Positions 12,734 to 25,648 are shown, counted from the stretch's first letter. The stretch is 64,000 nucleotides of DNA from Sciurus carolinensis (GCF_902686445.1 NC_062226.1:12186001-12250000), one strand, 5' to 3'. Notes: generated from the letters alone by a model not told the origin. Numbers and translations are program-made.

Positions 12734-13748
12734 TCTAAGGTATTTTCTCCCTTTGCTGACCTCCATTGTTGTTTTTCATTTCTTCCTCATAGAATATTTG
12801 GTTGAGAATGTTCTGTAGTGCAGGCTTTCTATTTGTAAGTTCTTTTAACTTTTGTTTCTCATGGAAGGATTTTATTTCATCTTCAAATCTCAATGTTAGT
12901 TTTACTGGTTATAGGATTCTTGGTTGACAACCATGTTCTTTCAGAGCTTGAAATATGTTGTTCCAGGCCCTTCTAGCTTTTAGAGTCTGGGTTGAGAAGT
13001 CGGCTGCTATCTGTGTAGGTCTCCCCCTATATGTAATCTGATGCTTTTCCATCGCAGCCTTCAAAATCCTATTTTTATTTTGTATGTTAGACATTTTCAT
13101 TATATTGTGCCTTGGTGTGGATCTGTTGTGATTCTGTGCATTTTTGTTCTGTAAGCCTCTTGTATTTGATTTTCCATTTCATTCTTCAGGTTTGGGAAAT
13201 TTTCTGATATTATTTCATTGAATAGGTTGTTTATTCCTTTGGTTTGTATCTCTGTGCCTTCCTCAATCCCAATAATTCTTAAATTTGGTCTTTTCAAGAT
13301 GTCCCATAGTTCTTGGAGATTCTGTTCATGATTTCTTACCATCTTCTCTGTTTGGGCAACTTTATTTTCAAGATTCAATATTTTGTCTTCATTGTCTGTC
13401 TTCCAAGTGGTCTATTCTTTTGGTGATGCTTTCCATTGAGTTTTTTATTTGGTTTATTGTCTCCTTCATTTCAAGGATTTCCATTTGGTTTTTTTTGAGA
13501 ATCTCTATCTCTTTGTTGAAATGATCTTTTGCTTCCTGCAGGTGTTCTTTCAGCTTATTGGCATTATCCTTAATTGCCTGCATTTGCTCTCTTATCTCAT
13601 CCTTTGCTTCATGAATCATCTTAATCATGTATTATCTGAAGTCTTTTTCTGACATTTCTTCTAACATACTGTCGTTGGATTCTATTAATATAGAATCTAG
13701 ATTTGTCTGGATCATTTTCTTCCCTTGTTTTTTCATGTTGTTCATGTA
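12734..13748 (-). pseudogene. L1 ORF1 pseudogene (minus-strand L1)
   Basis: RNA-binding chaperone of L1. Coiled-coil pieces (13,628-13,389, Lys/Glu/Ile-rich with 'EILEMKETINQIKNSMES') precede the RRM-like and C-terminal pieces ('RPNLRIIGIEEGTEIQTKG', 'KARRAWNNIFQALKEHGCQ'). Several frameshifts and stops divide it, near 13,380 and 13,100 among other places. Confidence 0.8.
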
Positions 13749-13749
13749 T

Positions 13750-14738
13750 CTTCCCCTCTAGCAGTGCAGGTCTGGGGAATTGCAGATTTCCCCTATAGGT
13801 TTATAGTAGCCCTATAGGTTTCTAAAACCTTTTCTTTAAGGGGAAATCAATATTAGCAGTACCCAAATCAGACACTATGCAATCCTAGACCAAATAGCCC
13901 CTATGAGGACAATAACAAAATTGTCATCACAACAGAATGATTTAAAATACTATCTTCAATAAAACAATAGATTTGCAATAAGGTCTGCAGTTTCTAATGG
14001 AGGACAAAGAGGATGCAGAGGGATGTAGAATGTGGCTGTTAATGGGATAAGAAAAGATTATACAGAAGTCCTAGATAATAGAAAGGTGAGAGTGTAATCA
14101 AAAGAAATGGATGTTAGCATGCAAAAAAGGGAGAAAGAGACTCTGAGGGTACGGGTAAACAAAAGGAAAAGAGAGTAAGAAAAGTAAAGAAATAAAAACT
14201 TAAATTTTTTCTATAAGGAGAAAAAAAGAAAATCTACAGTATAACAGTCATATAGTAATGAAACTTCCCAGTCTTCAGTAGCCTGATGTATGAGAGGTAC
14301 CTGACAATGAGCTTCAAGTCTCCCACAGGTGTCTCGGGATGGGATTTGCCCCAGCTAATGATCAGAGGTACGACTTCCAGGATTATCCAAGATGGCCACT
14401 CTGGTTTCAAAATGTGCTGGCAAATGGGGAGCTGCAACTCAGGGTGTGGACGTGTTCAGCTGGAAGTCCTGGAGACGGGATGCATTTGGTCAGGCAGGGG
14501 TCCTGGAGGTTCAGTGTGTTTGGTGTGGTTGTGTGATCCTGGAGGCTGGGTGCAATCAGTGGGTCTGTGGTCCCAGTGATAGGGCGCAGTCAGTTGGTCT
14601 TGGGGTTCTAGCGGCAGGGAGCAGTCAGTTGATGTGAGGTCCCCAGAGGCAGGGAGTGATTGGTCAGGATGAAAGATCCTGGAGATGGGGCTCAGTCAGT
14701 CCGGCCAGGGGTCCTACGGGGCCTGATTGTTGTCCAAG
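13750..14738 (-). repeat. L1 5' region with short tandem monomers
   Basis: Upstream of ORF1 on the minus strand. Bases about 14,455-14,715 consist of degenerate roughly 40-50-base repeats recognisable on the plus strand by 'gtcctggag', 'caggga' and 'gcagtcagt' or 'attggtcag'. Such repeats are typical of L1 promoter monomers. The sequence differs from the 5' UTRs of the L1s at 25,649 and 46,139. Confidence 0.6.
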
Positions 14739-17429
14739 GGTTTCTTACAATGTTAAATATATACTTATTATATGATCCCACATTCTAACTCCTATGAATT
14801 TATCCTAAAGAAACAAAAGCTCAGATTCACACACAAATAAATACATGAATATTCATAGAAGCTTTATTCATAATAACTAAAAATTGGAAACTGACATATC
14901 CTTCAACTGATGAGCAGATGAAGGCTGTTATATCCATAAAATGGAATGTGACTCAGCAATAGAAAGGAATGAAGTAATCACACGACAAAAAAAAAAATTC
15001 CTATACACTTACTGACTTCACAGTCTACTAATTACACACCAAAAAAGGTATATTTTGTTATATATCAGTTTCAAAAAAAAATATAAATGTAGAGTACAAA
15101 TAGCAGTAAATGCTGGCAAGAACGTAGGTGGAAAAGGAGCTCTTTTATACTATGGTGGGAATGTAAATAATACAGACACAATGGAAATCAGTATAGCAGT
15201 TCCTCAAATCACTAAAAAACAGAACTATCATATGATTCAGCTATACCATTCCTTGGTGTTTATTCAAAATGTTGAAGTCGGCTACTTTAGAGATGCATGG
15301 TTACCCATGTTTATGATAGCAAATGGCACAATATCCAGGTTTCAGAGACAGCCTAGGTGTCCATCAACAAATTAAAGTATAAAGAAAATGGACATATTCA
15401 GTCCTTTCAGGAAGTGGATGGAATAGGAGAGCATCATGTACTAGAAAAGACAGACCAACACTAGCATGGAAAGTTTCCTCTCATGTGTGGAAGCCAGAAG
15501 GGTGAAAAAATGAAAAGGCTGTCATGAAAGTCAAAGGGAGACGGCTAGGGCAGAGCCAGAGGCTCAAGGAGAGGAGGGGAGAGCAAGCACAGGTATTTGG
15601 AGCAAGTCTTATTAAACTGTGCCATGTGCATGTACAGTTGTGACACAATGAAATCAATTGTTCTCTATGATTAATAAGCACCAATAAAAATAAGTGGATG
15701 TGCTTAAAACATGAAGCACCTTAGATTCAGGCATTGGTAAATTGTGAAAATCTGTGAATGATGGGAGACATTTGCAAAATAAGCAACGGACAAAGGATTA
15801 ACTTACAGATTGTATGAAGACTGTATACAATGACATAAGTAAGAGAATAAAACCCCAACTTAAAAAAAAAACCCACAGGAAAAAGACATGATTTGCATTT
15901 TACATCATAGCAATCAGGATAACAATGGTTGTTCTAATGGTCCAGTGTGGGTCTCCAACTGGGTAGAAGGCTTTTCCCTATATGGTAATTCAGGAGCCAG
16001 GCCCAATCCTCTCTGAAAGCAAGAGTGGTCTACTTCCATCCCAGAGTCGAGGAGATCCACATGCTTTTTAAATCCCAGAAAAAAGCACATATTTTCCTCT
16101 ACTGGGGACAACATGTCACCTAGAACCACCTGGATCTGAAGACAATGTAGCAGCTCCCTCCCAGTGACAACCTCACAGATCAGGAAGTGTGGGTGCATAG
16201 TCAGCCATCTCAGTCACAAATAGCCAGTAACATGTGCTACAATGTTTCATTTCATGAATGATCAAGGAAATAGAGAATAAAAGCACAATGGGATGTCATT
16301 CCCTGTTCACTGCACTGGCAAAATGTTTCAAACTCTGTCATCACCAAGTGTTGTTTAAGAAGCAAAGGAGAAAAGATATTCAAATTACTATAGCTTTCTC
16401 CAGAGTGGTTGTAGGTATACTGAAACACTGAGACAAAAATTTCCTACTAATAATTTTTACCTACCTGCCAATGTTTTCCCTGGTAACAGCTTGCATTGTT
16501 ATAATACAGTTGCTAGAATGGACCGAATACTGATCCATTATTATTAATGAAAGTCCATAATCCACATTGCAGTTTATGATTTGTGTTGAACAGAGGTAAT
16601 TTCTTTGGGTGTGTTTGGGTTTTTATTTTTTTTGAAAAATAGATACTGATGTATCAAATTTACAACACCATCCAGAATAACATTTCTGCCCTAAAAATTC
16701 CTTTTGCTCTATTAACCATCCTTCCCTCTCCCACACCCAAAACCCTTAGCAACCACTGATTATTTCATTATCTCTGTATTTTTGCACTTTTGAGGATGTC
16801 ATATAGTTGGAATCATATAGTCTGTAGCCTTTTTAGACTGACTTCTTAGTGTAACAATTTTATAGAAGAGTTTAGCAATGATAGTTAAATTGGACCTGCA
16901 TACCCCACAATCCAGCAATAGTACTTATGAATATATGGTTTACAGAACCTCTTGTATATACATACACGATGCATGCACAAAAATATTTCTACCTCCATTG
17001 TTTGTATTAGCAAAATGCTTAATGATAAAATGGATACTATTAATACACTAGATAAATGTGCTGTAGTGTTACAGAGGAATATAAAAATGCATAGATACGT
17101 TTCAGAAAGGCACTAGTAGACAACACAAGCAAAATGTAGCAGAATAAATATAGTCATTTCATTTATATGCAATATTCAACAGTCAATATTGAAAGATCAA
17201 AATAGAAGTGACATATGCATTTATGGACTTGTCAAATGACCCCACTATTATGCATAATGATAATGCATTAAAAATATTTAATAATTCAAATGAAAAATAA
17301 AGGGTTATTTAAAATAGCAAAGATGCTGGGTGTCTCCAAGAGAAAGAAAAAACAATTGAGAAGGACTATAGAAACTTCAGTAATATTGCTAATTTTCCAC
17401 ATTTTAAGCCTAGACATTGTTAAATAATT

Positions 17430-17565
17430 TTTTTTTCTGGTACTAGGAATCGAACTCAGGGGTACTAGACTAATGAGTCAGCCTTATTTTCATTTTATTT
17501 AGAGATAATGTTTCACCGAGTTTCTTAGCACTTCACTTTTGCTGAGGTTGGATTTGAATTCAGAA
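17430..17565 (-). mobile_element. Truncated ID/B1-like composite SINE
   Basis: On the plus strand it starts with a T-run and 'ggtactaggaatcgaactcag' and continues with 'gagataatgtttcacc' and 'gctgaggttgg', the reverse complement of a SINE common in squirrels. It stops after 'ggatttgaattcag', whereas the copies at 36,500 and 60,146 continue for another roughly 60 bases. Confidence 0.7.
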
Positions 17566-17740
17566 GAATTCAAATAACTGAGGTTTCAAAAGTATCTTTA
17601 GAAACTACAAGATTCCAAGTAAATATTTTTGTACCATTTGGGACCTACATAACCATTCTGTTTAGATCATGGCCTGGTCCTTTAAGAAAGCCATCTATTT
17701 TGTTATCAGGCCCGATCTTTAAAAGGGGGCTTATGGGGAA

Positions 17741-17749
17741 TGTGTGTGG

Positions 17750-17794
<45 letters not shown>
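17741..17794. repeat. (TG)n microsatellite, unit A
   Basis: TG run with a tgta-rich end. It sits at the same place, about 250-300 bases from the OR stop codon, in units B and C. Confidence 0.95.
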
Positions 17795-17796
<2 letters not shown>

Positions 17797-18036
17797 AAGT
17801 GACACCCTAAGAAAATGAAAAATATAGGAAAAGACAGTAATGCACGCATGTTTATAAAAACCATTAGTAAAATCTTAATATCAAAGTAATCAAACAGAAA
17901 AATCATCCAAGCTAAAATGCAGACAGAAAAAAAAAAAGAGTGCCACATCATGATTCATGAAAAACAACAATTCAGAGAGGACATGAAAAACATGTGGGAT
18001 TGAGAAGATCCCATAAATATAGTAAGACCATTTCCA

Positions 18037-18975
18037 TCATCCTGAAAATGCTGCTCTCCTCAGGATGTTTCCCAGAGCTCCTTTCATATCCCGATTCCTA
18101 AGACTGTAGATGAAGGGATTCAGCATGGGGGTGACCAGAGTGTACAACACAGACACAATGACATTCTTGTCTTTATTGCTATTGGATGAGGGGAAAAAGT
18201 AGAGTGCAATAATTGCTCCATAGTACAGAGAAACCACAGAGTGGTGGGAGCCACATGTGGACAAAGTTTTGCAGATCCCCTTGATGGAGGGTCTTCTCAG
18301 GACACTGGCCCCAATGTGGCCATAAGAGACCAGAATACACATGAATGGCAGGGTAATGCCCACAAATCCTACAGTGAGAATGACCAACTGATTGATGGTG
18401 GTGTCAGAGCTGGACAGCTTAAGTAAGGCAGAGAGGTCACAGAAGAAGTGGTGGAGAGTGTTACCTCTAAGGAAAGAGAGCCGGGCTAGGAGGAGGGTGT
18501 GCACAAGGGCAATGGCAGAGGACAAGACCCAGGACACAACCACTAGCAGGAAACAGAGGCTCTGTCTCATCATTGTGGTGTAGTGCAAGGGGTGACAGAT
18601 GGCCACATACCTGTCATAGGCCATTGAGGTCAGAAGGAAGCTGTCAAGAGCCCCAAACAATATGAAAAAATATGCCTGGGAAATGCACCCAGCATATGAG
18701 ATGGACTGAGTCTGCATCAGCATGTTCATGAGCATCTTTGGAGCTGTGACTGAGGAGAAGCAGATGTCAGTGAGGGCCAAGTGGCTGAGGAAGAAGTACA
18801 TGGGGGTGTGGAGGTGAGAGTCCAGCCTGATGAGCAGGATGATGAGCAGGTTCCCCAGCACTGTGGTCAGGTACATGGCCAGGAACATGGTGTAGAACAT
18901 GCCTTGCTCCTCTGGCTGGATGGGCAGCCCCAGGAGGAGGAACTCAGACACGCTGCTCTGGTTCTCCCTCCTCAT
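18037..18975 (-). CDS. Olfactory receptor, OR1J-like (copy 2)
   Basis: Intact 312-residue odorant receptor of the same family as copy 1. It has NQSS at 5-8, [16 protein letters not shown] at 55-70, Cys97, [10 protein letters not shown] at 118-127, Cys179, SYGHI at 217-221 and [12 protein letters not shown] in TM7. The TM6 motif reads CGSHHSVV, with His where the other three have Leu. TM3 reads [13 protein letters not shown], sharing GALDSF with copy 3. Residues 169 and 189 are Leu and Ser. The frame stays open upstream to 19,068, but a splice-acceptor-like AG at 18,996-18,997 after a pyrimidine tract argues that those 31 codons are intronic, so I start at the ATG at 18,975. Possible alternative: a longer N terminus if the gene were unspliced. 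Confidence 0.94.
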   Translation of the reverse strand: MRRENQSSVSEFLLLGLPIQPEEQGMFYTMFLAMYLTTVLGNLLIILLIRLDSHLHTPMYFFLSHLALTDICFSSVTAPKMLMNMLMQTQSISYAGCISQAYFFILFGALDSFLLTSMAYDRYVAICHPLHYTTMMRQSLCFLLVVVSWVLSSAIALVHTLLLARLSFLRGNTLHHFFCDLSALLKLSSSDTTINQLVILTVGFVGITLPFMCILVSYGHIGASVLRRPSIKGICKTLSTCGSHHSVVSLYYGAIIALYFFPSSNSNKDKNVIVSVLYTLVTPMLNPFIYSLRNRDMKGALGNILRRAAFSG

Positions 18976-20830
18976 GCTCTTTTTGCTATCTATTTCTGGA
19001 GACAAAAAAGAGATGGAAAAGTATAATAATGAGAAGTCACTGGGAATATTATACAAGAAAACCGTCATTTTGAACTAGTCAGTAGGTGCATTTTAAGTGG
19101 AATCACACAAACTTTTTGCCACACTAATGTTCTATTGATCATCTGAAAAAAGAATGTTATTTGTCCACCTAGGAACCAACATAGTGTCTTTTGGATAAAC
19201 CATAAAATATCATCTAAATGATCATCAGATGAGACCAGGAACCAGTTTGAGAAATCCAGGATTTATGATGAAAATCTGAGATCAGGGAATTAAAGTTTGC
19301 ATGTTCACAACTTTGACAGACTGTCCAATTACATGAGACCACAGTTTGAGGAAGCAATTTCTCTCATGTTCTTTAAAGGGAATCATGGATATAAAAGTCT
19401 GTCATATGAAGATCAAGATAAGAGCACTGTAGTTAGTTGTTTAGAAGGGACAGGTGCAGGGTATCGAAGGGATAGAGAAATTTAAAAGCATGATCACCCT
19501 GGGAAGGACGTGGAGAACTTGCTGACATGATAGAGAGTTTTTAAGCTATTCTCAAAGCAAAGGTGGACACAAGAAAAAGCTTGAGTAAACATGTGACTGA
19601 AAGTTTTAAGTAACTTCCTGTCTACTGGTAGAGGAGCACACTTTGGCAAGGCAAGAGAGTCAGCAGGAATCTGAATAGGAGATTAAGGCAGTAATTTAGA
19701 TGATTACAATTATCAGGAGATGATTAAAATTACAGGGATATGTTATAAAATTTGGAATAATTTCCAAAAGGACTTAATGCAGATAAAGATAAACAAAAGA
19801 AGGAATCATATCTTCTTACAATCTCATATCTTCTTAAAATTAGACATAGACTACAGTTGAGAAAATAATTCAACACGGAGATATGGTTTTTCCCTATCCT
19901 CTCAAAATTCAGGAAGATACTCACTATAATATAAATTTCTTTACATGGTACTGTTTGTCATAGTGTAGGGTGAGTGTGGCAAGATCTAGGCTCAATAGCA
20001 TATGCTAGATGCAAACATACACAAAAACACAATCAAATTATTTAACATAAATTCTACTTAAGCCCTGACAAGTTTTCTTACATGATAAGCACACGTACCT
20101 TCAGTGATAGGCCATGAGAAGGTTCTCCCATTTTTCACGAGCAGGTTCAAAATTAGGTAAAAGAGGTGGTTAAACTATACAGGTCTCAGTGTTCCACTGT
20201 GATAGGCAGAAGACTCACAAGTTCACAACAATTCAAGATGCATATATGGTTACATTTTGTTCACAGATCCTAAGAAATCAGAGTGAGGTCTAAGTTAACA
20301 AACCATGGAGATGACCTATGGGTCAATCATGTTAACCCCAAGTCAATTAGAGACAAACAGAATATAATTGCTTCATCTTTGGCTCCCTTAGGGGACGAAC
20401 TACTTGTAGAAGCAGGCCTAAGAGAATTCACCCTTTAAGGAATCATGATGATAACCATTAGGAACATGGTGATCCACAAAGTTGCCTGCCTTCTGTTTAC
20501 ATTGGGAAAATGTGCCTCAGAATCCATAATAAACCAAGCTTGAAATTGAGAGTGATACCCAAGTTTCTGTTTCTGACCACATGCTGAATCAGTAACACCA
20601 GAAACACTCTAATCCCATCGCTCTCTGAACACGAGTCAGGGGCTTATAATTCACCATCCTTCCTGGACCCAGAAAATGCAACACAGTTTCTTCAAATCTC
20701 ACTCTCTTGCTCAAAAGCTGTGCTGTCTGCATTCTACTGATGCACATTACTCACAAAACCATAAAATAGACATTCGATGCATGCTTTCCATTTAACCCCA
20801 TACAACAACGATTCCAAATCATTACAGATA
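18976..20830. other. Upstream block of OR copy 2
   Basis: No gene is recognisable. The block is strongly similar to 38,340-40,217 and 61,990-63,837, including a conserved stretch at about 19,290-19,680 and another at 20,290-20,640. It should contain the OR promoter and the non-coding first exon. Short ORFs such as 19,297-19,485 recur in all three copies but with differing ends and no domain, so I do not call them genes. Confidence 0.55.
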
Positions 20831-21269
20831 TGTTTTAGTCAGCTTTTTCATTACTGTGACTAAAAGGTCTGACAAGAACAATTGTGGAGGAGGAAAGGTT
20901 TATTTGGGGGCTCACAGTTTCAGAGGTCTTAGTTCATGGACACTTGGCTCCATTCCTTGAGGCTCAAGGTGAGGCTGAACATCATGGATAAATAGTGTGG
21001 TGGACGGAAGTGGCTCATGTAATGATCAGGAAGCAGAGAGGGAGATTCCACTTGCCAGATACAAAATACATGCCCCAAAGTTACACTCTCAATACCACCT
21101 CTTCCAACCATAACCTACCTGCCGTCAATTACAACTATGTTAATCCCATCAGGGAATTAACTTGCTGATTGGGATAAGGCTATCATAACCCAGTAATTTA
21201 TCCTCTAAACCTTCTTGCATTTTCTCACATGTGAGCTTTTGAGAGACACCTCACACCCAAACCATAACA
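20831..21269 (-). mobile_element. MaLR LTR (unit A, OR upstream side)
   Basis: Minus-strand LTR beginning TGTTATGGTTTGGGTGTGAG at 21,269 and ending near 'tgttttagtcagc' at 20,831. No internal region adjoins it, so it looks like a solo LTR. Its orthologous copies in the array are at 40,218-40,644 and 63,838 to the window end. Confidence 0.8.
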
Positions 21270-21654
21270 ATATGTCTCTACCTCCATTTCTTCTATGCCT
21301 GGTAGATAATGAACACCATGTGCTCATTATTAAAGGAGAAGATGTATGAATATTTATGCTACTAATTGGCTCAGTTCAAGTTAGGAATCAACCTGTACAT
21401 AGAACTGCTATTTGAGTGAAGCAATCTTGTAAGAGATTTAGGCCTCTGGAGTGGTTCTGGGTGCTATGGGTCATGGTTGGCCATATGTTTCCTTGATGAT
21501 AATGCTCCAGTTGGCCTGCCTGTTTCCTAGAAGCCAAGGGTTAAAAATCTTTCCTTCTCAAACCAGAACTTCATTGCCACCTCCCCCTTTCCCTGCATTA
21601 ATGGAGATTAAAAAAAATCAATGACTTCCTATGATTTCTCAACTAATTAAGCAG
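21270..21654. other. Non-coding spacer
   Basis: Nothing recognisable between the MaLR LTR and the degenerate L1. It matches 40,645-41,034 in unit B almost base for base by eye. Confidence 0.5.
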
Positions 21655-21929
21655 TATGAGGACTCTGGGAAGATGATGGAAGAGAGAGGTCAGTTCCCTG
21701 GCTCCTCTGTGGCATGAAACCAATGAAACAGACAAGCAGCTTTTCAGCAAGATGGGTGATTGAACAGAAACTAACTGGAATTTAATATTTGACCCTCAAA
21801 ACAGATCATTTCAATGAAATAACAAAAAATCCCCAAACCTAAAGAAGGAAATGGAAAGTCAAATACAGGAGACTTACAGGAACCAAATTATAAAAAAATT
21901 ACAACAGACCCACACCAACACGCATTACT

Positions 21930-22290
21930 ATGAAAATGCCTAACATGGAAAATAAGGATAGAATTTTAAAGACTGCCAGAGAAAAATATCAGATTACTTT
22001 TAGAGGGAAACCAATTCAGATCTCAGCTGAATTCTCAATCCCCAAAGCTAGCAGGTCATGGAATAATATATACCAATCTCTAAAGGAAAATGGGTGCCAA
22101 TTAAGAGTACTGTACCCTACAAATTTTAAACTTCAGATTTGAAGATGAAAGTAAAACCATTCATGATAAACACAAGTTAAAGTAATTCACAACAAGAAAG
22201 CCTCCACTACAGAACATTCTCAGCAAAAGATTTCATGAGGATAAAATGAAAAACAAAAGTGAAAACCAGCACAAGGAAGAACTACACTAA
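21930..22290 (+). pseudogene. L1 ORF1 C-terminal remnant
   Basis: Short open piece (21,930-22,142) with 'KDRILKTAREKYQITFRGK' and 'SWNNIYQSLKENGCQLRVL', the C-terminal domain of L1 ORF1. The N-terminal coiled coil is missing through an internal deletion shared with the unit B copy at 41,330. Confidence 0.75.
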
Positions 22291-22354
22291 AGGAATAGAC
22301 AATCAAAGGAGAAACAAATTCAAATTAAATACCAGAAATAAACTAAAATGACTG

Positions 22355-25300
22355 GGAATGCAAATGATATCTCAATAATAACTTTGAACAGAAATGGCCT
22401 AAATTAATCAATGAAAAGACATAGAATGGCAGATTGAATTGAAAAACAAGATCCAACAATATGCTTTCTCCAAAAGTCTCACCTCATAGGCAAAGACATC
22501 CACAGACTGAAGATGAAAGGATGGGGGAAAAAGATATCACTCACATGAATCTCATAAACAGACAGGGGTTTCTATTCCCATATCAGATTAAGTGGTCTTC
22601 AAGTCAAAGTTAATCAGAATGGACAAAGAAGGTCATTTCATACTACTTGCGGGAATTATACAATAAAAGACATAACAATCATAAATATTTATGCCTCAAA
22701 CAATGGATCATCTACATACATCGAACAAACCCTCCACAATTTCAATATTCAAATAGATCACAACACAATAATACTGGACAACATTAACACAAATTCTCTC
22801 TCCAATAGATAGATCCTCCAAACAAAAACCTACCAAAGAAATTATCGAACTAAATAATACAATCAATAATTTAGACTTAACAGACATACATAGAGTATTT
22901 CATCCATCAATGATCAAATAAACTTTCTCCTCATCACCACACACATCCTTCTCTAATAGAGACCATATCTTAGGACACAAAGCAACTCTTAGTAACTGCA
23001 AAAAAATAGAGACAATACCCTGCATTCCATCAGTTCATAATGGAATAAAATAGAAATCAACAACAAAAAAATAGAAGTTACTCTAACACCTGGAGACTAA
23101 ATAATATGCTACCGAATGACAAATGGATAGCAGAAGAAATCAGAAAGGAGACAAAAAAAATATTAGAGATAAATAAAAAGAGCAACACACCATATAAAAT
23201 CTCTGGGACATTGTGAAGGCAGTTCTAATAGAAAAGTTCTTGGCATTGAGCTCATTCATTAAAAGAATAGAAAATAGCCAAATAAATAATCTAACATTAC
23301 ATATCAAAGCCCTAGAAAAAGAAAGACAAATCAACCCAAAAGCAGAAGACAGGAAATAATTAAAATCAGAGCTGAAATCAGTGAAATTGAAACAAAGAAA
23401 CAATTCAAAAAATTGACAAAATGAAAAGTCAGTTTTTTAAAGAAAGAAATAAAACTGATAAACCCCTAGGCAACCAATGAAGAGAGAGAAAACTCATATT
23501 ACTAAAATTGGCCAAGAAAAAGGAAATATCACAGCAGACATTACAGAAATACAGACAACAATCAGAAACTATTTTGAAAATTTCTACTCTAATAAAATAG
23601 AAAATTTTGAAGACATTGACAAATTTTAGAGACATATGACATACACAAACTGAAGCAGGAGGACACACACAATTTAAACAGATCAATTTCAAGCCATGAA
23701 ATAGAAGCCACCATCAAAAGCCCAAAAACTAAGAAAAGCCCTGGACTAGACAGTTTCTCAGCCAAGTTTCACAAGACCTTCAAAGAAGAATTAACACCAA
23801 TATTCCTCAATTTATTTCATGAAATAGAAAATGAGGGAACCCCTCCAAACTCATTCTATGAAGCTAGTATCACCCTGATACTAAAACCAGACAAAGATAC
23901 ATCAAGGAAAGAAAACTGGACCAATATCCCCAATGAACACAGATACGAAAATACTCAATAAAATTCTGCCAAATCACATACAAAAATATTAAAAAGTTAG
24001 TTCACCACTATCAAGTGGGGTTCATCCTAAGGATGCAAGTTTGGCTCAACATATGGAAATTAATAAATGTAATTCTTCACAACAATAGACTTAAAGACAA
24101 GAATCAGATGGTTATCTCAATGCATTCAGAGGAAGCATTTGACGAGATACAGCACCCCCTTGTGCTCGAAACACTAGGAAAACTAGGGATAGTAGGAACA
24201 TATCTCAACATTGTAGAAGCTCTCTATGCTAAACCCAAGGCCAACATCATTCTAAATGGAGAAAAGTTGAAAGTATTGCCTCTAAAAAGAGGGATAAGAT
24301 AAGAATGTCCTCTTTCACCACTTTTACTTAACACCATCCTTGAAACTCTAGCCAGAGCAATTACACAGAAGAAAGAAATTAAAGGGATATAAAGAGGAAA
24401 AAAAGAACTCAAACTATCCCTATTTGCCAATGACATGATTTTATATTTAGAAGACCAAATGAAATTCCACCAGAAAACTTCTAGAACTAATAAGTGAATT
24501 CAGCAAAGTAGCAGGATATAAAATTAACATCCATAAATCAAATGTATTCCTATACATCAGTGACAAATCTGTTGAAAGAGAAATTTTTAAAACTACCCCA
24601 TCCACAATAGCCTCAAAAAAAAAAAAAAAAAAAAACTTGGGAATTCATCTAACAAAACAGGTGAAAGACCTCTACAGTGAAAAGTACAGAATACTAAAGA
24701 AAGAAATTGAAGAAGATCTTCAAAGATAGAAAGATCTCCCATGCTCTTGGATACGCAGAATTAACATTACAAAGTGGCCATACTACTAAAAGCACTAAAT
24801 AGATATAATTCAATTCCTATTAAAATTCCAATGACATTCTTCAGAGAAATAGGAAAAACAGTCATGAAATTCATTTTGAAAAATAAGAGATCCAGAATAG
24901 CCAAAGCAATCCTTAATGAGAAAAATAAACCAGGAGGCATGACAATACCAGACCTTGAATTATACGACAGAGTTATAGTAACAAAGGTGGCATGGTGTTG
25001 GCACCGAGACAGATGCATGGACCAATGGTACAGAATAGAAGACACAGAGACAAACCCACATAAATATGGTTCTCTTATTAGATAAAGTTCTCATAAACAC
25101 ACATTGAAGAAAAGATAGCTTCTTCAACAAATGGTGCTGGGAAAACTGAAAATCCATTTGTAATAAAACAGAATTGAACTCCTACCTCTCACCCTGCACA
25201 AATCTCAACTCTAAGTGGATCAAGGACTTAGGCATTAGACCAGAAGCCTGCATCTACTAGAGGTAAAAGTGGCCCAAATCTCTAACATGCTGACTTAGGA

Positions 25301-25634
25301 ACTGATCTCTTCAACAAGACTCCTAAAGCACAAGAAGTAAAATCAAGGATCAACAAATGGGAAGAAATCAAGCTAAAAAGCTTCTTTTCAGCTAAAGAAA
25401 CAGTCAATGTGAAGAGAGAGACTTCAGAATTGGAGAAAAATCTTTGCCACCCACACTTCAGATAAAGTACTAATCTCCAGGATATAGAAAGAACTCAAAA
25501 AACTTAATGCCACAAAACAAATAACCCAATTGATAAATGGACTAAGGAACTGAACAGACACTTCACAGAAGAAGAAATATGAATGGTCAACAAATATATA
25601 AAAAAAATCACTAGCTTGTAGAGAAATGCAAATC
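22355..25634 (+). pseudogene. L1 ORF2 remnant
   Basis: Decayed endonuclease and reverse transcriptase. The clearest open pieces are 24,015-24,302 ('[17 protein letters not shown]', an RT motif) and 24,774-25,085 (post-RT region). An A-run at 24,615-24,635 lies inside. No intact domain remains. Confidence 0.8.
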
Positions 25635-25648
25635 AAAACCACACTGAG

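Larger units (their letters stand above)
8651..14738 (-). mobile_element. Near full-length L1 (minus strand), defective
   Basis: A T-run at 8,649-8,660 is the reverse complement of the poly(A) tail. The 3' UTR follows with a C-rich (G-rich on the sense strand) tract, then ORF2 (8,866-12,690), ORF1 (12,734-13,748) and a 5' region of about 990 bases. The insertion is absent from the matching site in unit C near 57,456, where 'ggggatttcttacaatg' is uninterrupted. A short duplicated 'tttctt' flanks it. Both ORFs carry many stops and frameshifts, so it is not mobile. Confidence 0.9.
8400..15480 (+). mobile_element. Ancient L1 3' ends, split by a younger L1
   Basis: At 8,560-8,650 and again from 14,741 the plus strand reads as an old L1 3' end (a 'ctttgctggtgg' and 'ctggaaagcagtttg' patch, then 'ttcataataactaaaaattgg' and 'aatggaatgtgactcagcaat'). 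A second, similar L1 end lies at about 15,050-15,480. The counterpart at 57,190-58,200 is continuous, proving that 8,651-14,738 is an insertion. No coding potential. Confidence 0.7.
15600..18036. other. Non-coding block downstream of OR copy 2
   Basis: No gene. It aligns by eye with 58,320-61,050 and, from 16,486 on, with 35,560-37,400. It includes ancient L1-like remnants (about 16,620-17,230, 'gaggatgtcatatagttggaatcatatagtctgtagcc' split over 16,792-16,829), a composite SINE and a TG microsatellite. Compared with units B and C, unit A lacks about 350 bases after 17,565. Confidence 0.6.
5985..21655. repeat. Segmental duplication unit A (with OR copy 2)
   Basis: Order of elements: ID SINE, Ser-rich ORF relic, MaLR internal sequence and LTR, ancient L1 3' ends (split by a younger L1), truncated composite SINE, TG run, OR copy 2, OR upstream block, MaLR LTR. 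The same order recurs at 34,530-41,120 and 46,880-64,000, with matching non-coding sequence readable by eye over hundreds of bases, so these are tandem paralogous segments and not just members of one gene family. The left edge near 5,985 is a junction: OR copy 1 upstream sequence passes directly into sequence that in units B and C is preceded by other DNA. Confidence 0.8.
21655..25634 (+). mobile_element. Degenerate L1, 5' portion
   Basis: Begins with an L1-like start ('gggaagatgatggaagagag') and lacks most of ORF1 and the 5' UTR. The ORF1 C-terminal region is at 21,930-22,290, the endonuclease region at about 22,355-23,200 and reverse transcriptase at about 23,690-24,470. Stops and frameshifts are frequent. 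The younger L1 at 25,649 is inserted into it, and the element resumes at 32,288. Confidence 0.85.

Noticed and set aside
17706..17951. ORF with a His-Thr run (also 37,061-37,321 and 60,597-60,875)
   Set aside because: Translation through a TG/CA microsatellite; frames and ends differ among the three copies.
18976..19068. N-terminal extension of OR copy 2 (also 61,990-62,079 in copy 4)
   Set aside because: The extension crosses a pyrimidine tract and AG that look like the 3' splice site before the coding exon, and it would place a long unrelated leader before a standard 312-residue receptor.
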